A DNA stretch of 64,000 nucleotides from a virus, in the IMG/VR virus record IMGVR_UViG_3300042507_006854, positions 1 to 64,000 of that record; one strand, given 5' to 3'. The number at the start of each line of letters is the position of its first letter. Position 1 is the stretch's first letter. Shown one piece after another: positions 45,193-54,800 of the stretch. Both the position numbers and the translations under genes were made by a program. Below the pieces are notes generated by a model. The model did no database searches. It was not told the DNA's origin and saw only the letters and a program-made list of their open reading frames with translations.

Positions 45193-46208
45193 ATACTTTT
45201 AAATATTTCTTCCCATAATTTAATATGTTCGTCTGAGTTACACCACAATTTGATTGATAAATTTCTTGCTTCTACTCCTATTTGTATACGATCCTTATAT
45301 GAAAGATCCATAAATTGGGCATATTCGCAAGCCTCTTCATATGTTTTCCAAATAAATCCAGTTTTATTATGATTTATTTGATTAACGAAATTAACTTTAT
45401 TAGGAGCGATAACTGGAAGTCCTGTCAACATTGCTTCAATTGTGGCTCGACATTGTGTCTCAGTAAATGTATAATGACTATTATAAACATAACAATCTAA
45501 AGATTTTAGAAAATCAATAACGTTTTCTTTTGTGGCGGGTAATAATGTCCATTTATCTTTATTAAAATTAAACCAAGAAAAATGTTCAACTATTTTTTTG
45601 TTTAAACCCATAACACGATACTTAGGATTTTTAATACCAAGACCTTCATAAAATAATGGAAAATTATCTGAAAATTTTAAAAAATCGGGCCGACTATGTT
45701 TACCAATTGTAAAAACATCTTTCTCCTCTCTTTGTATATAACGATAATTTTCCAAATGAAAATAATTAGGAATTATATATTCTTTCGATTTTTGTAATCT
45801 TATATCTTGATAGTGCTGATTACTAGTATAAATAGTCGCATCAATGAAATTATTATCAAAAGCCCATTTTTCTTCATTCGTTCTCCACATCATATCATTT
45901 GACCAAATAAATTTAAGACCCATTGATTTTATTTTTTTTATACGCCAATTTTCAGAAAATATTCTAAAATTACAAAATGAAATTCCAAAACCTTCTGTTT
46001 TTTCTGGAAGGTCTTCCCATCTTAAAATTTCTACATTATTTTTCTTTAAAAAAGAAATATTTTCAACTTCTTCTAATCTAAAATTGTCATTTGGAATACA
46101 AAATAATTTATATTTTTTATTCGTATTGAAACATTGTATTAATTCTTTTAATCTTGTATCTGCGCCCCCTAAATTAGATGGCCAAAGAAAAAAATACAAA
46201 TTTATCAT
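45189..46208 (-). CDS. glycosyltransferase, GT-B fold (GT4-like)
   Basis: 339 residues from ATG 46208. A longer frame to 46298 would run through the divergent promoter region and adds an unrelated N-terminus, so it is rejected. MINLYFFLWPSNLGGADTRLKE looks like the Gly-rich first loop of GT-B enzymes. TETQCRATIEAMLTGLPVIAP with NKTGFIWKTYEEA is the classic C-terminal donor-binding signature (E-x(7)-E/A-M-x-x-G-x-P-V). Operon with the GT-A enzyme that follows. A possible TGTAA element for this strand lies upstream (46230s) but is weak. Confidence 0.78.
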   Translation of the reverse strand: MINLYFFLWPSNLGGADTRLKELIQCFNTNKKYKLFCIPNDNFRLEEVENISFLKKNNVEILRWEDLPEKTEGFGISFCNFRIFSENWRIKKIKSMGLKFIWSNDMMWRTNEEKWAFDNNFIDATIYTSNQHYQDIRLQKSKEYIIPNYFHLENYRYIQREEKDVFTIGKHSRPDFLKFSDNFPLFYEGLGIKNPKYRVMGLNKKIVEHFSWFNFNKDKWTLLPATKENVIDFLKSLDCYVYNSHYTFTETQCRATIEAMLTGLPVIAPNKVNFVNQINHNKTGFIWKTYEEACEYAQFMDLSYKDRIQIGVEARNLSIKLWCNSDEHIKLWEEIFKSI

Positions 46209-46250
46209 ATTTATATTATATTCTATAAATCTTGTTTTACATAATTTTTT

Positions 46251-46269
46251 AGTGTAATTAGTTAAATAT
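46251..46269 (+). promoter_or_regulatory. AGTGTAA element in divergent gap
   Basis: AGTGTAATTAGTTAAATAT ends at ATG 46270. The 61-base gap separates the minus-strand glycosyltransferases from the + strand adhesin genes, so a promoter is required here. Confidence 0.55.
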
Positions 46270-46638
46270 ATGGCATGCGAACTTTCAGTTATTAGCAATC
46301 AAAATTTTTTATTTGGATCTACCAATTTAAATTGTCCAGATGTTCCTATTCCAATTTGCCCACCAGGAAACTATTCTATTGTCCCAGTTATTCAAAATGG
46401 TTGTATAATATCTTATAATTGTGTTTTAATTAGTAGCGCTATAGATAATTTTATCCCAGAATCTGTTGATGTTAGTGGTCGTGCCGGAACTTTATTTTTC
46501 CCAGACGCCGGATTAATAAACACTACTTGCCCAATAATATCTGAATTAAGCTCTTTTATACCAAATATATTAGAATCTAGTGGCCGAGCGGGAACCTTGT
46601 TTTTCCCAGACTTTGAAACTAAATTATGTGTAAATTAA
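46270..46638 (+). CDS. small Cys-containing virion protein with internal repeat
   Basis: 122 residues. The sequence SGRAGTLFFPD occurs twice (around residues 74-84 and 106-116) within a wider ~35-residue duplication (NFIPESVDVSGRAGTLFFPD; SFIPNILESSGRAGTLFFPD). N-terminal half has NCPDVPIPICPPGNYSIVPV and NGCIISYNC. Probably a short fibre-associated or tip protein. Family not recognised. Confidence 0.55.
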   Translation: MACELSVISNQNFLFGSTNLNCPDVPIPICPPGNYSIVPVIQNGCIISYNCVLISSAIDNFIPESVDVSGRAGTLFFPDAGLINTTCPIISELSSFIPNILESSGRAGTLFFPDFETKLCVN

Positions 46639-46641
46639 GCT

Positions 46642-48555
46642 ATGAGTTGCGTTTTATCACACCCTATTAGTGGTCAAATTTTAGTTTTAGAATCTGGATT
46701 TCCGGCTTTATTATATACTTCTTTAAATAATTTAAATGTTGATTTAAATACAGGTTCAAGAATTACCTTAAAAAGTTATTCTAATTTATATGTATTAGAA
46801 AGTACTGATAGCGCAAATAATGTATATCCAACGGAAATCGGTTTTGTTCAAAATTCTGGACTCCCAAATGGATTAGGTCTTTATAATTATAATACAATTA
46901 CGGGAAAAATAAATGGCACCGGTATTTGGAATGTTGCTACAAGATATATATATCCAAATCGGCCGGAGCCCGTATCAAAAATTTTTACAATCGTATCTAA
47001 AGTCTCAGGGGGTAGTATTAATTCGTATCCTTTACCAAATTTTGAGACGGTATTTACAGGAAATGGCCAACCAGTTTTTCCAATTAATGGGCCTAACGGT
47101 TTAGAAATTCCAACTGAAAATAATGGAAATATAACTTTTACCCCAATTACTCAAGAAATTATAGACTCTCCTTTTGTAGAATCAAGTGGGCCAACTTTAG
47201 AAAATTCTAATATCCCTGAAGTTATTGAAAATCCTGAAACCCCCTGTCCAGAAGCCGAGGAATGCCCACCAGATCAGGGTTTTGGTGGTGGAGGATGGGG
47301 CGGTGTTGAAGGCGGTGAAGGAGGCGGCGGCGGTGGCGGTGGTGGCGGCGGACTTGGTTTTGGAGGCGCGGGTGGAGACCCTATTAACTATATTGCAGTT
47401 AGAGGTTTCAATAATCTTACTACCACGCCCGAAGGAGTTATTACTGGATTTAATAGTTTCTGGGCTGAAACAAGATATGTAGACACAAGAACAAGAACAG
47501 AAAATTATTTCTTAGGTAGGATTGGAAATAGATATGTGCGAGTAGATACTCAAACTGACCGTGGTTTTGATAACTCTCAATTAGGTATTATTAAAGGTAT
47601 TAAATTTTCTCAAGGTATTCTAACTCCTAGTGGAAATGGTTATTTACCTTATGGTATTGAAACAGGTTCTACAACTTATTTTATATTAACTGGATTATTG
47701 CCAAATAATAGTATATCAACTTCTTTAATTCGTAAAGACTTAAATGGTCCTTTTATTGATGTACTTCAAAATGGGACTGGCATTTCATTGGGAAATTTAT
47801 TTCCAACGGGTGTTCCTAGACTTGAAAATGCTTCAAATTTTGAAATACAAATTAATATCGGAATTGAAAATATTACAGCTTTATCTTTGAACTGGCAAGT
47901 TATTGTTGATAATTGGAGATCTATTAATGACGCGGTATTGGGTGGTTCATATTCCTCAATTCCAGGAGATTTACTTTCTTATGATCAGGTTGGGGGTAGT
48001 TACATAGAGCATTTAAATTATACATATGAATTAATTCCATTTACGAGTAATGTTTTTTCACAAACAGGAGTTTCTGATTTCACTGGTATTCAAATAAATG
48101 AACCATGGACTACATGGGGAGAAACTCTAAAATGGACAGAATTAACACCAAAAACTCGTCATTTTTATGGTTTATCTTGGTTGATGAGTAGAGCATGGTT
48201 AAATTCTAGTAACGGGACAGTGAATGAAAATCTTCCAATTAGTGGGGCAAATTTTAATCGGCAGGATACTGGTTTTGAAGATTCTCCGATTATCATGACA
48301 AATGATATAACTTTAGACACGACTTGCCCTCCCGTTTTAAATAGATGTTTAGGGTGTGACCCTACGCGCATTAATTTTACTGGTAGTTTTGAGAATTTTA
48401 ACAATTCGCCGCTAGGAAATGTAAGCGGTGCACAGATGATTGAAGCTTTTGCTAATTGTGTTGGTTTAGTACCTTTTTGGAGAGTAGAACCAGTATCAAC
48501 AACCTCTTCACAATCGTTAACAGATCTCTTAGATTTATTAGAAGAATTAAATTAA
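46642..48555 (+). CDS. virion protein with glycine-rich hinge
   Basis: 637 residues. Residues ~1-190 form a beta domain. A Pro/Glu/Cys-rich stretch (ENPETPCPEAEECPPDQG) then leads into a Gly-rich hinge of ~35 residues (GGGGWGG, then runs of nine or more Gly). The C-terminal ~390 residues are beta-rich with Trp and Thr, ending with two Cys pairs (CPPVLNRCLGCDP). A GTGTAA at 46628 lies 14 bases before the ATG and inside the end of the preceding gene. The hinge probably allows flexible presentation of the C-terminal domain. No enzymatic motif seen. Confidence 0.55.
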   Translation: MSCVLSHPISGQILVLESGFPALLYTSLNNLNVDLNTGSRITLKSYSNLYVLESTDSANNVYPTEIGFVQNSGLPNGLGLYNYNTITGKINGTGIWNVATRYIYPNRPEPVSKIFTIVSKVSGGSINSYPLPNFETVFTGNGQPVFPINGPNGLEIPTENNGNITFTPITQEIIDSPFVESSGPTLENSNIPEVIENPETPCPEAEECPPDQGFGGGGWGGVEGGEGGGGGGGGGGGLGFGGAGGDPINYIAVRGFNNLTTTPEGVITGFNSFWAETRYVDTRTRTENYFLGRIGNRYVRVDTQTDRGFDNSQLGIIKGIKFSQGILTPSGNGYLPYGIETGSTTYFILTGLLPNNSISTSLIRKDLNGPFIDVLQNGTGISLGNLFPTGVPRLENASNFEIQINIGIENITALSLNWQVIVDNWRSINDAVLGGSYSSIPGDLLSYDQVGGSYIEHLNYTYELIPFTSNVFSQTGVSDFTGIQINEPWTTWGETLKWTELTPKTRHFYGLSWLMSRAWLNSSNGTVNENLPISGANFNRQDTGFEDSPIIMTNDITLDTTCPPVLNRCLGCDPTRINFTGSFENFNNSPLGNVSGAQMIEAFANCVGLVPFWRVEPVSTTSSQSLTDLLDLLEELN

Positions 48556-48559
48556 TACT

Positions 48560-49645
48560 ATGTTTTATACGGGAAAATCAGTAAATAAAGTTTCTCCTAG
48601 TACGGGCCGTTTAAATTTATTAGCTCAAGAAAGTGGTCGTTTATTTTATAATTTATCCGTAAATTCCGAATTAGGTTATGATATATTTTATTTAAGACGA
48701 GCAAAATTTAATAATAATACTCTTTTTAGGAATATCGAAGAAAGGAGTGGCCCTAATAATAATTTTTCTGGATCTTTATATTTAGATAAAAATGATATAA
48801 TTAGTTTTAATTATATTAAAGATTCCACTAATAGCGTTGGATTAGATGAAACACAAATCAATTCTTTAAATTTTGATTGTAATAATCAAACAAAAGATCT
48901 TAAACCCAAAGTAGCGTTTTTATCTTTTTATGGAAATAGTTCCAGCAGTTCTTCTCAAAACCCTCCATTGATAGTTACTAATTTGATCAGTGAGATGAAT
49001 GATCCTACTTATAAAACATATAATTTTCAAATAGCTATTAATAATTCTTGGCCGATTACAGATACTAATGGCAATGTTACGTTTTTACAGTACCGTTTGC
49101 CAAATTATTATGAATGGGAAGATTATCCAGATAATTTTTATGGTTGGAGTTATAACTCTGGAAATATACAAAATTTAGGACCAAATTATGTACAATCAAG
49201 ATTAATTACCGGAAAAATATTAGTAAGTAATCTTTTGTCTTATTCTAATGATCAAAAAGGTTTTAATTTCATTGATTTTCGTTTAGTTCATTACGATCCT
49301 AATTCTACAGAATTTATTAGTGATTATTATAGATTAAATCTATGTCTTGGGGGAATGTTTTTAGATAATCATTGGCTATGCCCAGAATCTGATACATGTG
49401 CTGATACGAATATTTTAGTTCAGGGTTGTACTGGGTATGTAAGTTGTGGTTCTATAGACACCTCTTCATGTACGGATGGAAATGGGCCTTTTGAACCTAA
49501 CCAAGTTTACCCATTTAGAGAAGTGCCGCCATGTGCGGCTGGCGCAACTTTTGATTATCCATGTTTAACATCTTTTAATTTAAGAACTAAACCTGTTCCT
49601 AATCAATGCCCTGGACGACCTATTGATATATTTGTAATTTGTTAG
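48560..49645 (+). CDS. virion protein with Cys-rich C-terminus
   Basis: 361 residues. N-terminal ~125 residues and a middle domain (residues ~135-270) are beta, joined by a six-serine linker (NSSSSSSQNPP). The last ~85 residues contain about ten Cys (CPESDTCADTNILVQGC; YVSCGSIDTSSC; PPCAAGATFDYPC; final Cys). This pattern of a poly-Ser linker plus a Cys-rich end recurs in the giant proteins at 39170 and 51838. Unknown family; adhesin component inferred. Confidence 0.55.
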   Translation: MFYTGKSVNKVSPSTGRLNLLAQESGRLFYNLSVNSELGYDIFYLRRAKFNNNTLFRNIEERSGPNNNFSGSLYLDKNDIISFNYIKDSTNSVGLDETQINSLNFDCNNQTKDLKPKVAFLSFYGNSSSSSSQNPPLIVTNLISEMNDPTYKTYNFQIAINNSWPITDTNGNVTFLQYRLPNYYEWEDYPDNFYGWSYNSGNIQNLGPNYVQSRLITGKILVSNLLSYSNDQKGFNFIDFRLVHYDPNSTEFISDYYRLNLCLGGMFLDNHWLCPESDTCADTNILVQGCTGYVSCGSIDTSSCTDGNGPFEPNQVYPFREVPPCAAGATFDYPCLTSFNLRTKPVPNQCPGRPIDIFVIC

Positions 49646-49658
49646 TGTAACATATCAT
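49644..49658 (+). promoter_or_regulatory. AGTGTAA element overlapping a stop codon
   Basis: AGTGTAACATATCAT; its first bases are the end of the TAG stop of the preceding gene and its last base abuts ATG 49659. Confidence 0.5.
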
Positions 49659-50963
49659 ATGAGTTTTAAATTATATTATAAACCCTGGCCAAATGTAGTT
49701 CCTATTATTAATAATGTGGCTTACGATACAACAGAGCTTCGTTCTCCTGTAAAATTAGGAGAATTTAGTTCTGTCGATTCGGCAAAATATTGGGTAACTA
49801 GACATTTAAGATACGGAACTTTGGTTAAATCAACAGAATCTTTAGCTCAAGATACTTTTTTATCTGGTTGGGGTACAAATTCTGGGCCTCAACCTCAGCC
49901 TTTATTAAATTCAACACCTTTTATGTTGACAGGTATAAAAAATATTGCTCTTGGTTCTTTTCATGGTGTTGCTGTTTTATATTCAAACATCGTAACCGGT
50001 TGGGGATCAAATTCAAATGGTCAAATTAATCCTTCTATTTTTAGTGAACTTAAAGGAGAAAGAATAAAAAAAATAGAGGCTGGTGATTCTCACACTTTAT
50101 TTTTATCTATAGATGGAAAAATTACAGGTGTTGGGAGTAACAATGTAACCGCTGGGAATAATCTAACAAATGTTAAAGATATCTCAGTCGGTGCTTATCA
50201 TAGTTTGGCATTATTTGAAAATGGAAATATTACTGGTTGGGGTGGGCCCTCAGCTAGTGAAGCAAAAAATGTTCCCCAATTTTTACAAACAGGAGAGTTA
50301 GGAATATCAATTAGTGCTGGAACAACTCATAGTTTAGCTATTTTAAAAAATGAATTAGTTCCTTTTGAAGATTTTCCAGATTTGAAAGTTTCTACAACAA
50401 GATTAACTGGCTGGGGAGATTACCAAAATTTAAACAATTGGGCTGCAAATCTTTTAACCGGTGAATTTAAAATCGACACTTTTGATTGGGCTGGTTTAAG
50501 AAAAATTAGCGCTGGAACTTGGCATAGTATAGCAGTAATAGAAAAATGGGTTCAAAGAAGCCCTGGTTCAAATTTTTATGATAAAGTTTCTATGGTTACT
50601 GGCTGGGGTAGAAATGACCCCCCAACAAACGGAAACCAAGGTCCTGATGTCAATTTAGCAAATGGTGGGGATAATCTAATGTTTGTAGATAAGATTTTTG
50701 CCGGACCTTATCATAATATTGCTCAATTTTATAATGGGCAATTAACTGGATGGGGGCAAACAAGCGCGTTTAATAACATTAATATGAATGAATATAAAAC
50801 TTCTAATATTAAAGTTAATTATAACTTTAATCTAGTGATTAAAGAAAAAACAAGCACTTTATCTTGGGACAATTCAGAGATATTAAATAACTGGCCTTAT
50901 AATGATTTATATGTATATGAAACAGAACCTGGTGAAGGTGGCGTTGATGCGGTTCCTTGTTAA
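49659..50963 (+). CDS. RCC1-like seven-bladed propeller virion protein
   Basis: 434 residues. After ~65 N-terminal residues there are six clear RCC1-type signatures of the form 'I-x-A-G-x-x-H-(s/t)-x-A-(l/v)': IALGSFHGVAVL, IEAGDSHTLFL, ISVGAYHSLAL, ISAGTTHSLAI, ISAGTWHSIAV and IFAGPYHNIAQ, at roughly residues 93, 136, 172, 215, 280 and 344. Each is followed by a TGWGxN strand. The extra N-terminal GWGTNSG and C-terminal strand probably close a seventh blade. The family is a general protein-binding propeller (RCC1, BLIP-II). It has no known phage role; receptor binding or fibre scaffolding is inference. Convergent with the glycosyltransferase at 50960. Confidence 0.85.
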   Translation: MSFKLYYKPWPNVVPIINNVAYDTTELRSPVKLGEFSSVDSAKYWVTRHLRYGTLVKSTESLAQDTFLSGWGTNSGPQPQPLLNSTPFMLTGIKNIALGSFHGVAVLYSNIVTGWGSNSNGQINPSIFSELKGERIKKIEAGDSHTLFLSIDGKITGVGSNNVTAGNNLTNVKDISVGAYHSLALFENGNITGWGGPSASEAKNVPQFLQTGELGISISAGTTHSLAILKNELVPFEDFPDLKVSTTRLTGWGDYQNLNNWAANLLTGEFKIDTFDWAGLRKISAGTWHSIAVIEKWVQRSPGSNFYDKVSMVTGWGRNDPPTNGNQGPDVNLANGGDNLMFVDKIFAGPYHNIAQFYNGQLTGWGQTSAFNNINMNEYKTSNIKVNYNFNLVIKEKTSTLSWDNSEILNNWPYNDLYVYETEPGEGGVDAVPC

Positions 50964-51748
50964 TATTTAATATTATTATTTTTTAATATATTTTCAATTA
51001 AATTTAGATTAACTTGTTTGTCTTTATTTGCCCAAAGATGGACAATACCATTCTTTATTAATTCTGAGGAAATGTCTTCATATTTTGGTGTTTTTATGAT
51101 TAAATTATCTTTATAATTTATTTTTAAATTATTAAAAATTAAGTTTGTAAATAAAATTTGTTCAAAAATTACTGGTAACATCCAACACTTATCTTTTTGA
51201 GGTAATTTTTCATTAATATCTTCTAATAATACTTTATTATTTAAGGCGTAATTTACCAATTCTATTGCTATTTGGTTAATTAATTCAAAATTATTTCCGC
51301 CCACAATCGCACAATTTAATGAAATGGGCTTTGCTATATATGTATTTAAATTTTTATATATATCTACTAAAATTTTAGTATTAAAAAGAAGCCATTCTTC
51401 TCCATGTAAACACAGAAATTCTTTTTTTATTAAATCATCTTTCAATTGTCGTAATAATAAAATATCAAAATCAATATGAATAAAAGGTTCTTTCATTTGG
51501 CTCATTGCTAATAATTTACCTAAACTCCATATTGATTTTGGTATATTTTCTGTAATTTGCTCTTCTAAACAAAAAATATTATTGTATTGAATATTTTCAA
51601 AATACAATCGAGATTTTTTGTCCACAAATAAAATTGTTTCATATCCATGTTTTTGAGCTAAAAAGTTTGAAACTGCTGCCATTTTTAAAATTTTTGAATG
51701 ATTTTTCTCTTTTAAGCTAAAATCAACATAACTAAAAATAACTTTCAT
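50960..51748 (-). CDS. glycosyltransferase-like protein, DxD (DUF6734-like)
   Basis: 262 residues. FIHIDFDILLLRQL carries Asp93-x-Asp95 after a beta strand, the GT-A nucleotide-sugar motif. LNCAIVGGNNFELIN near residue 148 fits the acceptor side. The N-terminus KVIFSYVDFSLKEKN and the ordering 'SLGKLLAM..EPFIHIDFDILL' resemble a family of predicted glycosyltransferases (DUF6734-type). Single-gene minus-strand island; its stop overlaps the preceding gene's stop by 4 bases, and a divergent promoter-like element for the + strand protease gene lies upstream. Confidence 0.62.
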   Translation of the reverse strand: MKVIFSYVDFSLKEKNHSKILKMAAVSNFLAQKHGYETILFVDKKSRLYFENIQYNNIFCLEEQITENIPKSIWSLGKLLAMSQMKEPFIHIDFDILLLRQLKDDLIKKEFLCLHGEEWLLFNTKILVDIYKNLNTYIAKPISLNCAIVGGNNFELINQIAIELVNYALNNKVLLEDINEKLPQKDKCWMLPVIFEQILFTNLIFNNLKINYKDNLIIKTPKYEDISSELIKNGIVHLWANKDKQVNLNLIENILKNNNIKY

Positions 51749-51802
51749 CTATTTTAATATATACAGATTTAAATGTTAATTCCAGTATATTTATTAATAA
51801 AT

Positions 51803-51837
51803 AAGTGTAAATATTTGATACAGGTAAAAGGCTTGCA
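51803..51837 (+). promoter_or_regulatory. AGTGTAA element with ribosome-binding site
   Basis: AGTGTAAATATTTGATACAGG, then TAAAAGG before ATG 51838. Located in an 89-base divergent gap, the only region that can hold a + strand promoter after the minus-strand gene. Confidence 0.55.
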
Positions 51838-54800
51838 ATGAATTACGATAATCTACAAAAATACATAGAAAATCTTTATTTTAATACTCCAGAAACAATT
51901 CATGGGATCTCTTTAGGATATAAAATAAAAGATGGTGTTACAACAGATAAGCTATGTATAAGCTTTTTCGTTCCTAAAAAACTTGAAGCAAAAGACCTCG
52001 AAAATCAATACGTTATTCCAAAATCTATTGTTATTGACGGAACTGAATATTTAACAGACGTTGTTGAGACAAAAATGCCAATAGCAATTGGTTGTTTTAA
52101 TTGGCAAGCGTCTCCACTTCCTTCAGCAATAGTTCCTCACCGCTCTAGACAAAGGCCATTAAAAGGTGGCATTGTTATCTCAAATTATACAGATTTATAT
52201 AATCCTTTAAAAAATTCTATTGTAAAAGGGACTTTAGGGTTAATTTGTGTTGATAAAGATACGGATTCATTTGTTGGGTTAACCAATGCTCACGTAATTA
52301 TTAAAGACCCGTTTATTCCTTCAAATCAAGATGTAAAAGGTTTTTTAAGTAATATTTTGCCAGATAAAAAAATTGTTCAATATACCGAACCAAATATTAA
52401 TACCACAAATGATAATATAGGTAATATTAGAAAATTTTATCCTTTATCTAAAGATGCCTCGAATTATATCGATGCAGCTTTAATTTCTATTAAAGAATTT
52501 GTTGGTAATACATCAACACCTATTTTAAGTCAAACTGAATCCTGGAGACAGTTAGGTTTAAACTATAACAATCCGATGGAATTTGCTTCCACGCAAGAAA
52601 TTGATAGTTTATTAAATACGCCAAGAGAAATTTATTCAGCCGGAAGAACTACTGGACCAAAAGGATCTAACTGTCCTTTGCAAATAACAAATTTACTAAG
52701 TTCTTATAGTATAATATACGAAGAACAAGGAACTCGTGTTTCTGTTCCTTTTTCTAATTGTATTACATTTAAATATCAAGACAATTCTTTATGGTCAACA
52801 GCTCCTGGAGATAGCGGATCTGTTTTAATAGCAAATTTTAACGGCGCCTGGAAAATTATTGGTTTAGTTTTTGCTGGAGATGAGGGCGGAAGTTTCGGCG
52901 TTGCCTGTCGTATCGACACAGTCGCAAATAGATTAAATATTGAACCTTGGCTTAATGGGAATAAGAACTATATTCAAAATTATAAAACAGTATTAAAAAC
53001 TTTTGATGAGGGCGTATCCTTAATGAGTAATAATAATTCTAATTTATGGAATGTTACTCAAACAATTAGCGGAGATAAATATTGGTATGCTGGTTTAGTT
53101 GCAGACTCAAGTAGCTCATCTTCTGGACCTGCAACTTGGGATATTCAAATTCAAATGACTCAACCTAGTCAAAAGTTTTTTATAGATATCAGGGGTGGGA
53201 CGAATCCTAATTTTACTATTGACTGGGGTAATGGTTCTATTCAAACATATAATTCATTAGGTACAAAAGACTCAACGTATCCATTAACTGGCAATTATAT
53301 AGTCAAAATAAATGGTAGTTTTTCTGATAACGGAAATATTGCTATTAATAGTAATAGTTCACCAAATCTTGGAACACCAGTCTCCGCAGCAGTCAAATCA
53401 ACTTCTATAATGCCTTTTATTTCAGGTTTAAAATCTGTTAATGGGCTATTTTTCCAATCTACGAGTTTAACTTCTCTTCCAACTGGATTCTTTGATTTTA
53501 ATCCTCAAATTACTGATTTTTCTTCGGCTTTTTCGTTTTGTTCGTCTTTAAATTCTATACCATCCGGATTATTTAAAAATAATACGAATGCTATAAACTT
53601 TGGTAGTTCAGACACTTATGGTACTTTTAGAAGTACAGCTTTTACAAATGTTCCAAGTAATCTTTTTTATAATAATACGCTAGCTACTAGTTTTGTCGAT
53701 TGTTTTAATGACGTACCTTTAACAACAACTTCATATAGTAATTTATTGATAAACTTGGCATCAAATGCTGCTCAGCGTCCAAATAATGTAGTATTTGACG
53801 CTCGTAGCTCTCGTTATAATTGCAATGCTCAAGCGGCCAAACAGGTGTTGTTAGCGAAAAATTGGTCTGTTAATGATTTAGGGCTAGAAGGTACTTGTAC
53901 TTCTTCCTCGTCCTCGTCTTCTTCCTCGTCCTCGTCTTCTTCTAACAATCCTAATTTAAATACATCCTGTCTTCCATGTTGCCCAAGTTTTACTGGATCT
54001 TGGGCTGGAGGTATCAATGGACTAGGTATACTAAGAAATTGTACTTCGGAACTTTATGTGTGTCCGACTGGATGCTCAATAAAAAATCTTAATACTAATT
54101 TTACTACTACTGCTGGAGATCCAAATCTAATATTTATAAGCACTCTTGACGGGTCGGCGTATAAAAGAGCTTATATTCAGGGAATTGATAGCGGAGCTTC
54201 TTTCACGAATTATACTAATGTTCATAATACTCTTGTTTTATGGGATGGAGAACAAGATGGTACTACTTTCCAAGATGGCGACACAGTAAGATTTAGCGGT
54301 ACGCTTGGATCTCTTGATAATAGAATTATTAAAGGAATTGATTATAAAGTAGCCGTTATTCCCGAGAAATGTGCGCCGCCTTCTAATTATTTAAATAGTC
54401 AAGCTTTAGCAATTCAATGTGAATATAATCCTATTACGGACCCCTCTTGTTTTGATATATGTTCTGGCGGCTTAATTAATTATACAGTTGAAGCTCTTTA
54501 TTTACATACTTATGACCCAGGCAAATTCCCAGAATCGATATCAATATGTAGTGGAACAGAAGTAACCGGAACTAATAGTATTAGAATATTGACACCATAT
54601 TCTCCATCAAATTTTATACCACAAAATGCTCCAGATTTTTCAGGTATTGCTATTTTACCAAGCCTACAAGGATCACCAATAAATGTCGAGATTCAAACAA
54701 TTTTAAAACCAGGGGGAGCGCCTTTAATCGATATATCTAATGATAATATTAATTTTGGGCAAAATACAACTATTACAATTCCAGCAAATCAGTTAAGTGG

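Noticed and set aside
46209-46298. N-terminal extension of the GT4-like gene
   Set aside because: It would cross the divergent promoter-like element and the start of the + strand gene; the GT-B fold begins at MINLYFF.
53829-54017. Asp/Glu-rich minus-strand ORF
   Set aside because: Antisense reading of the 14-serine linker.
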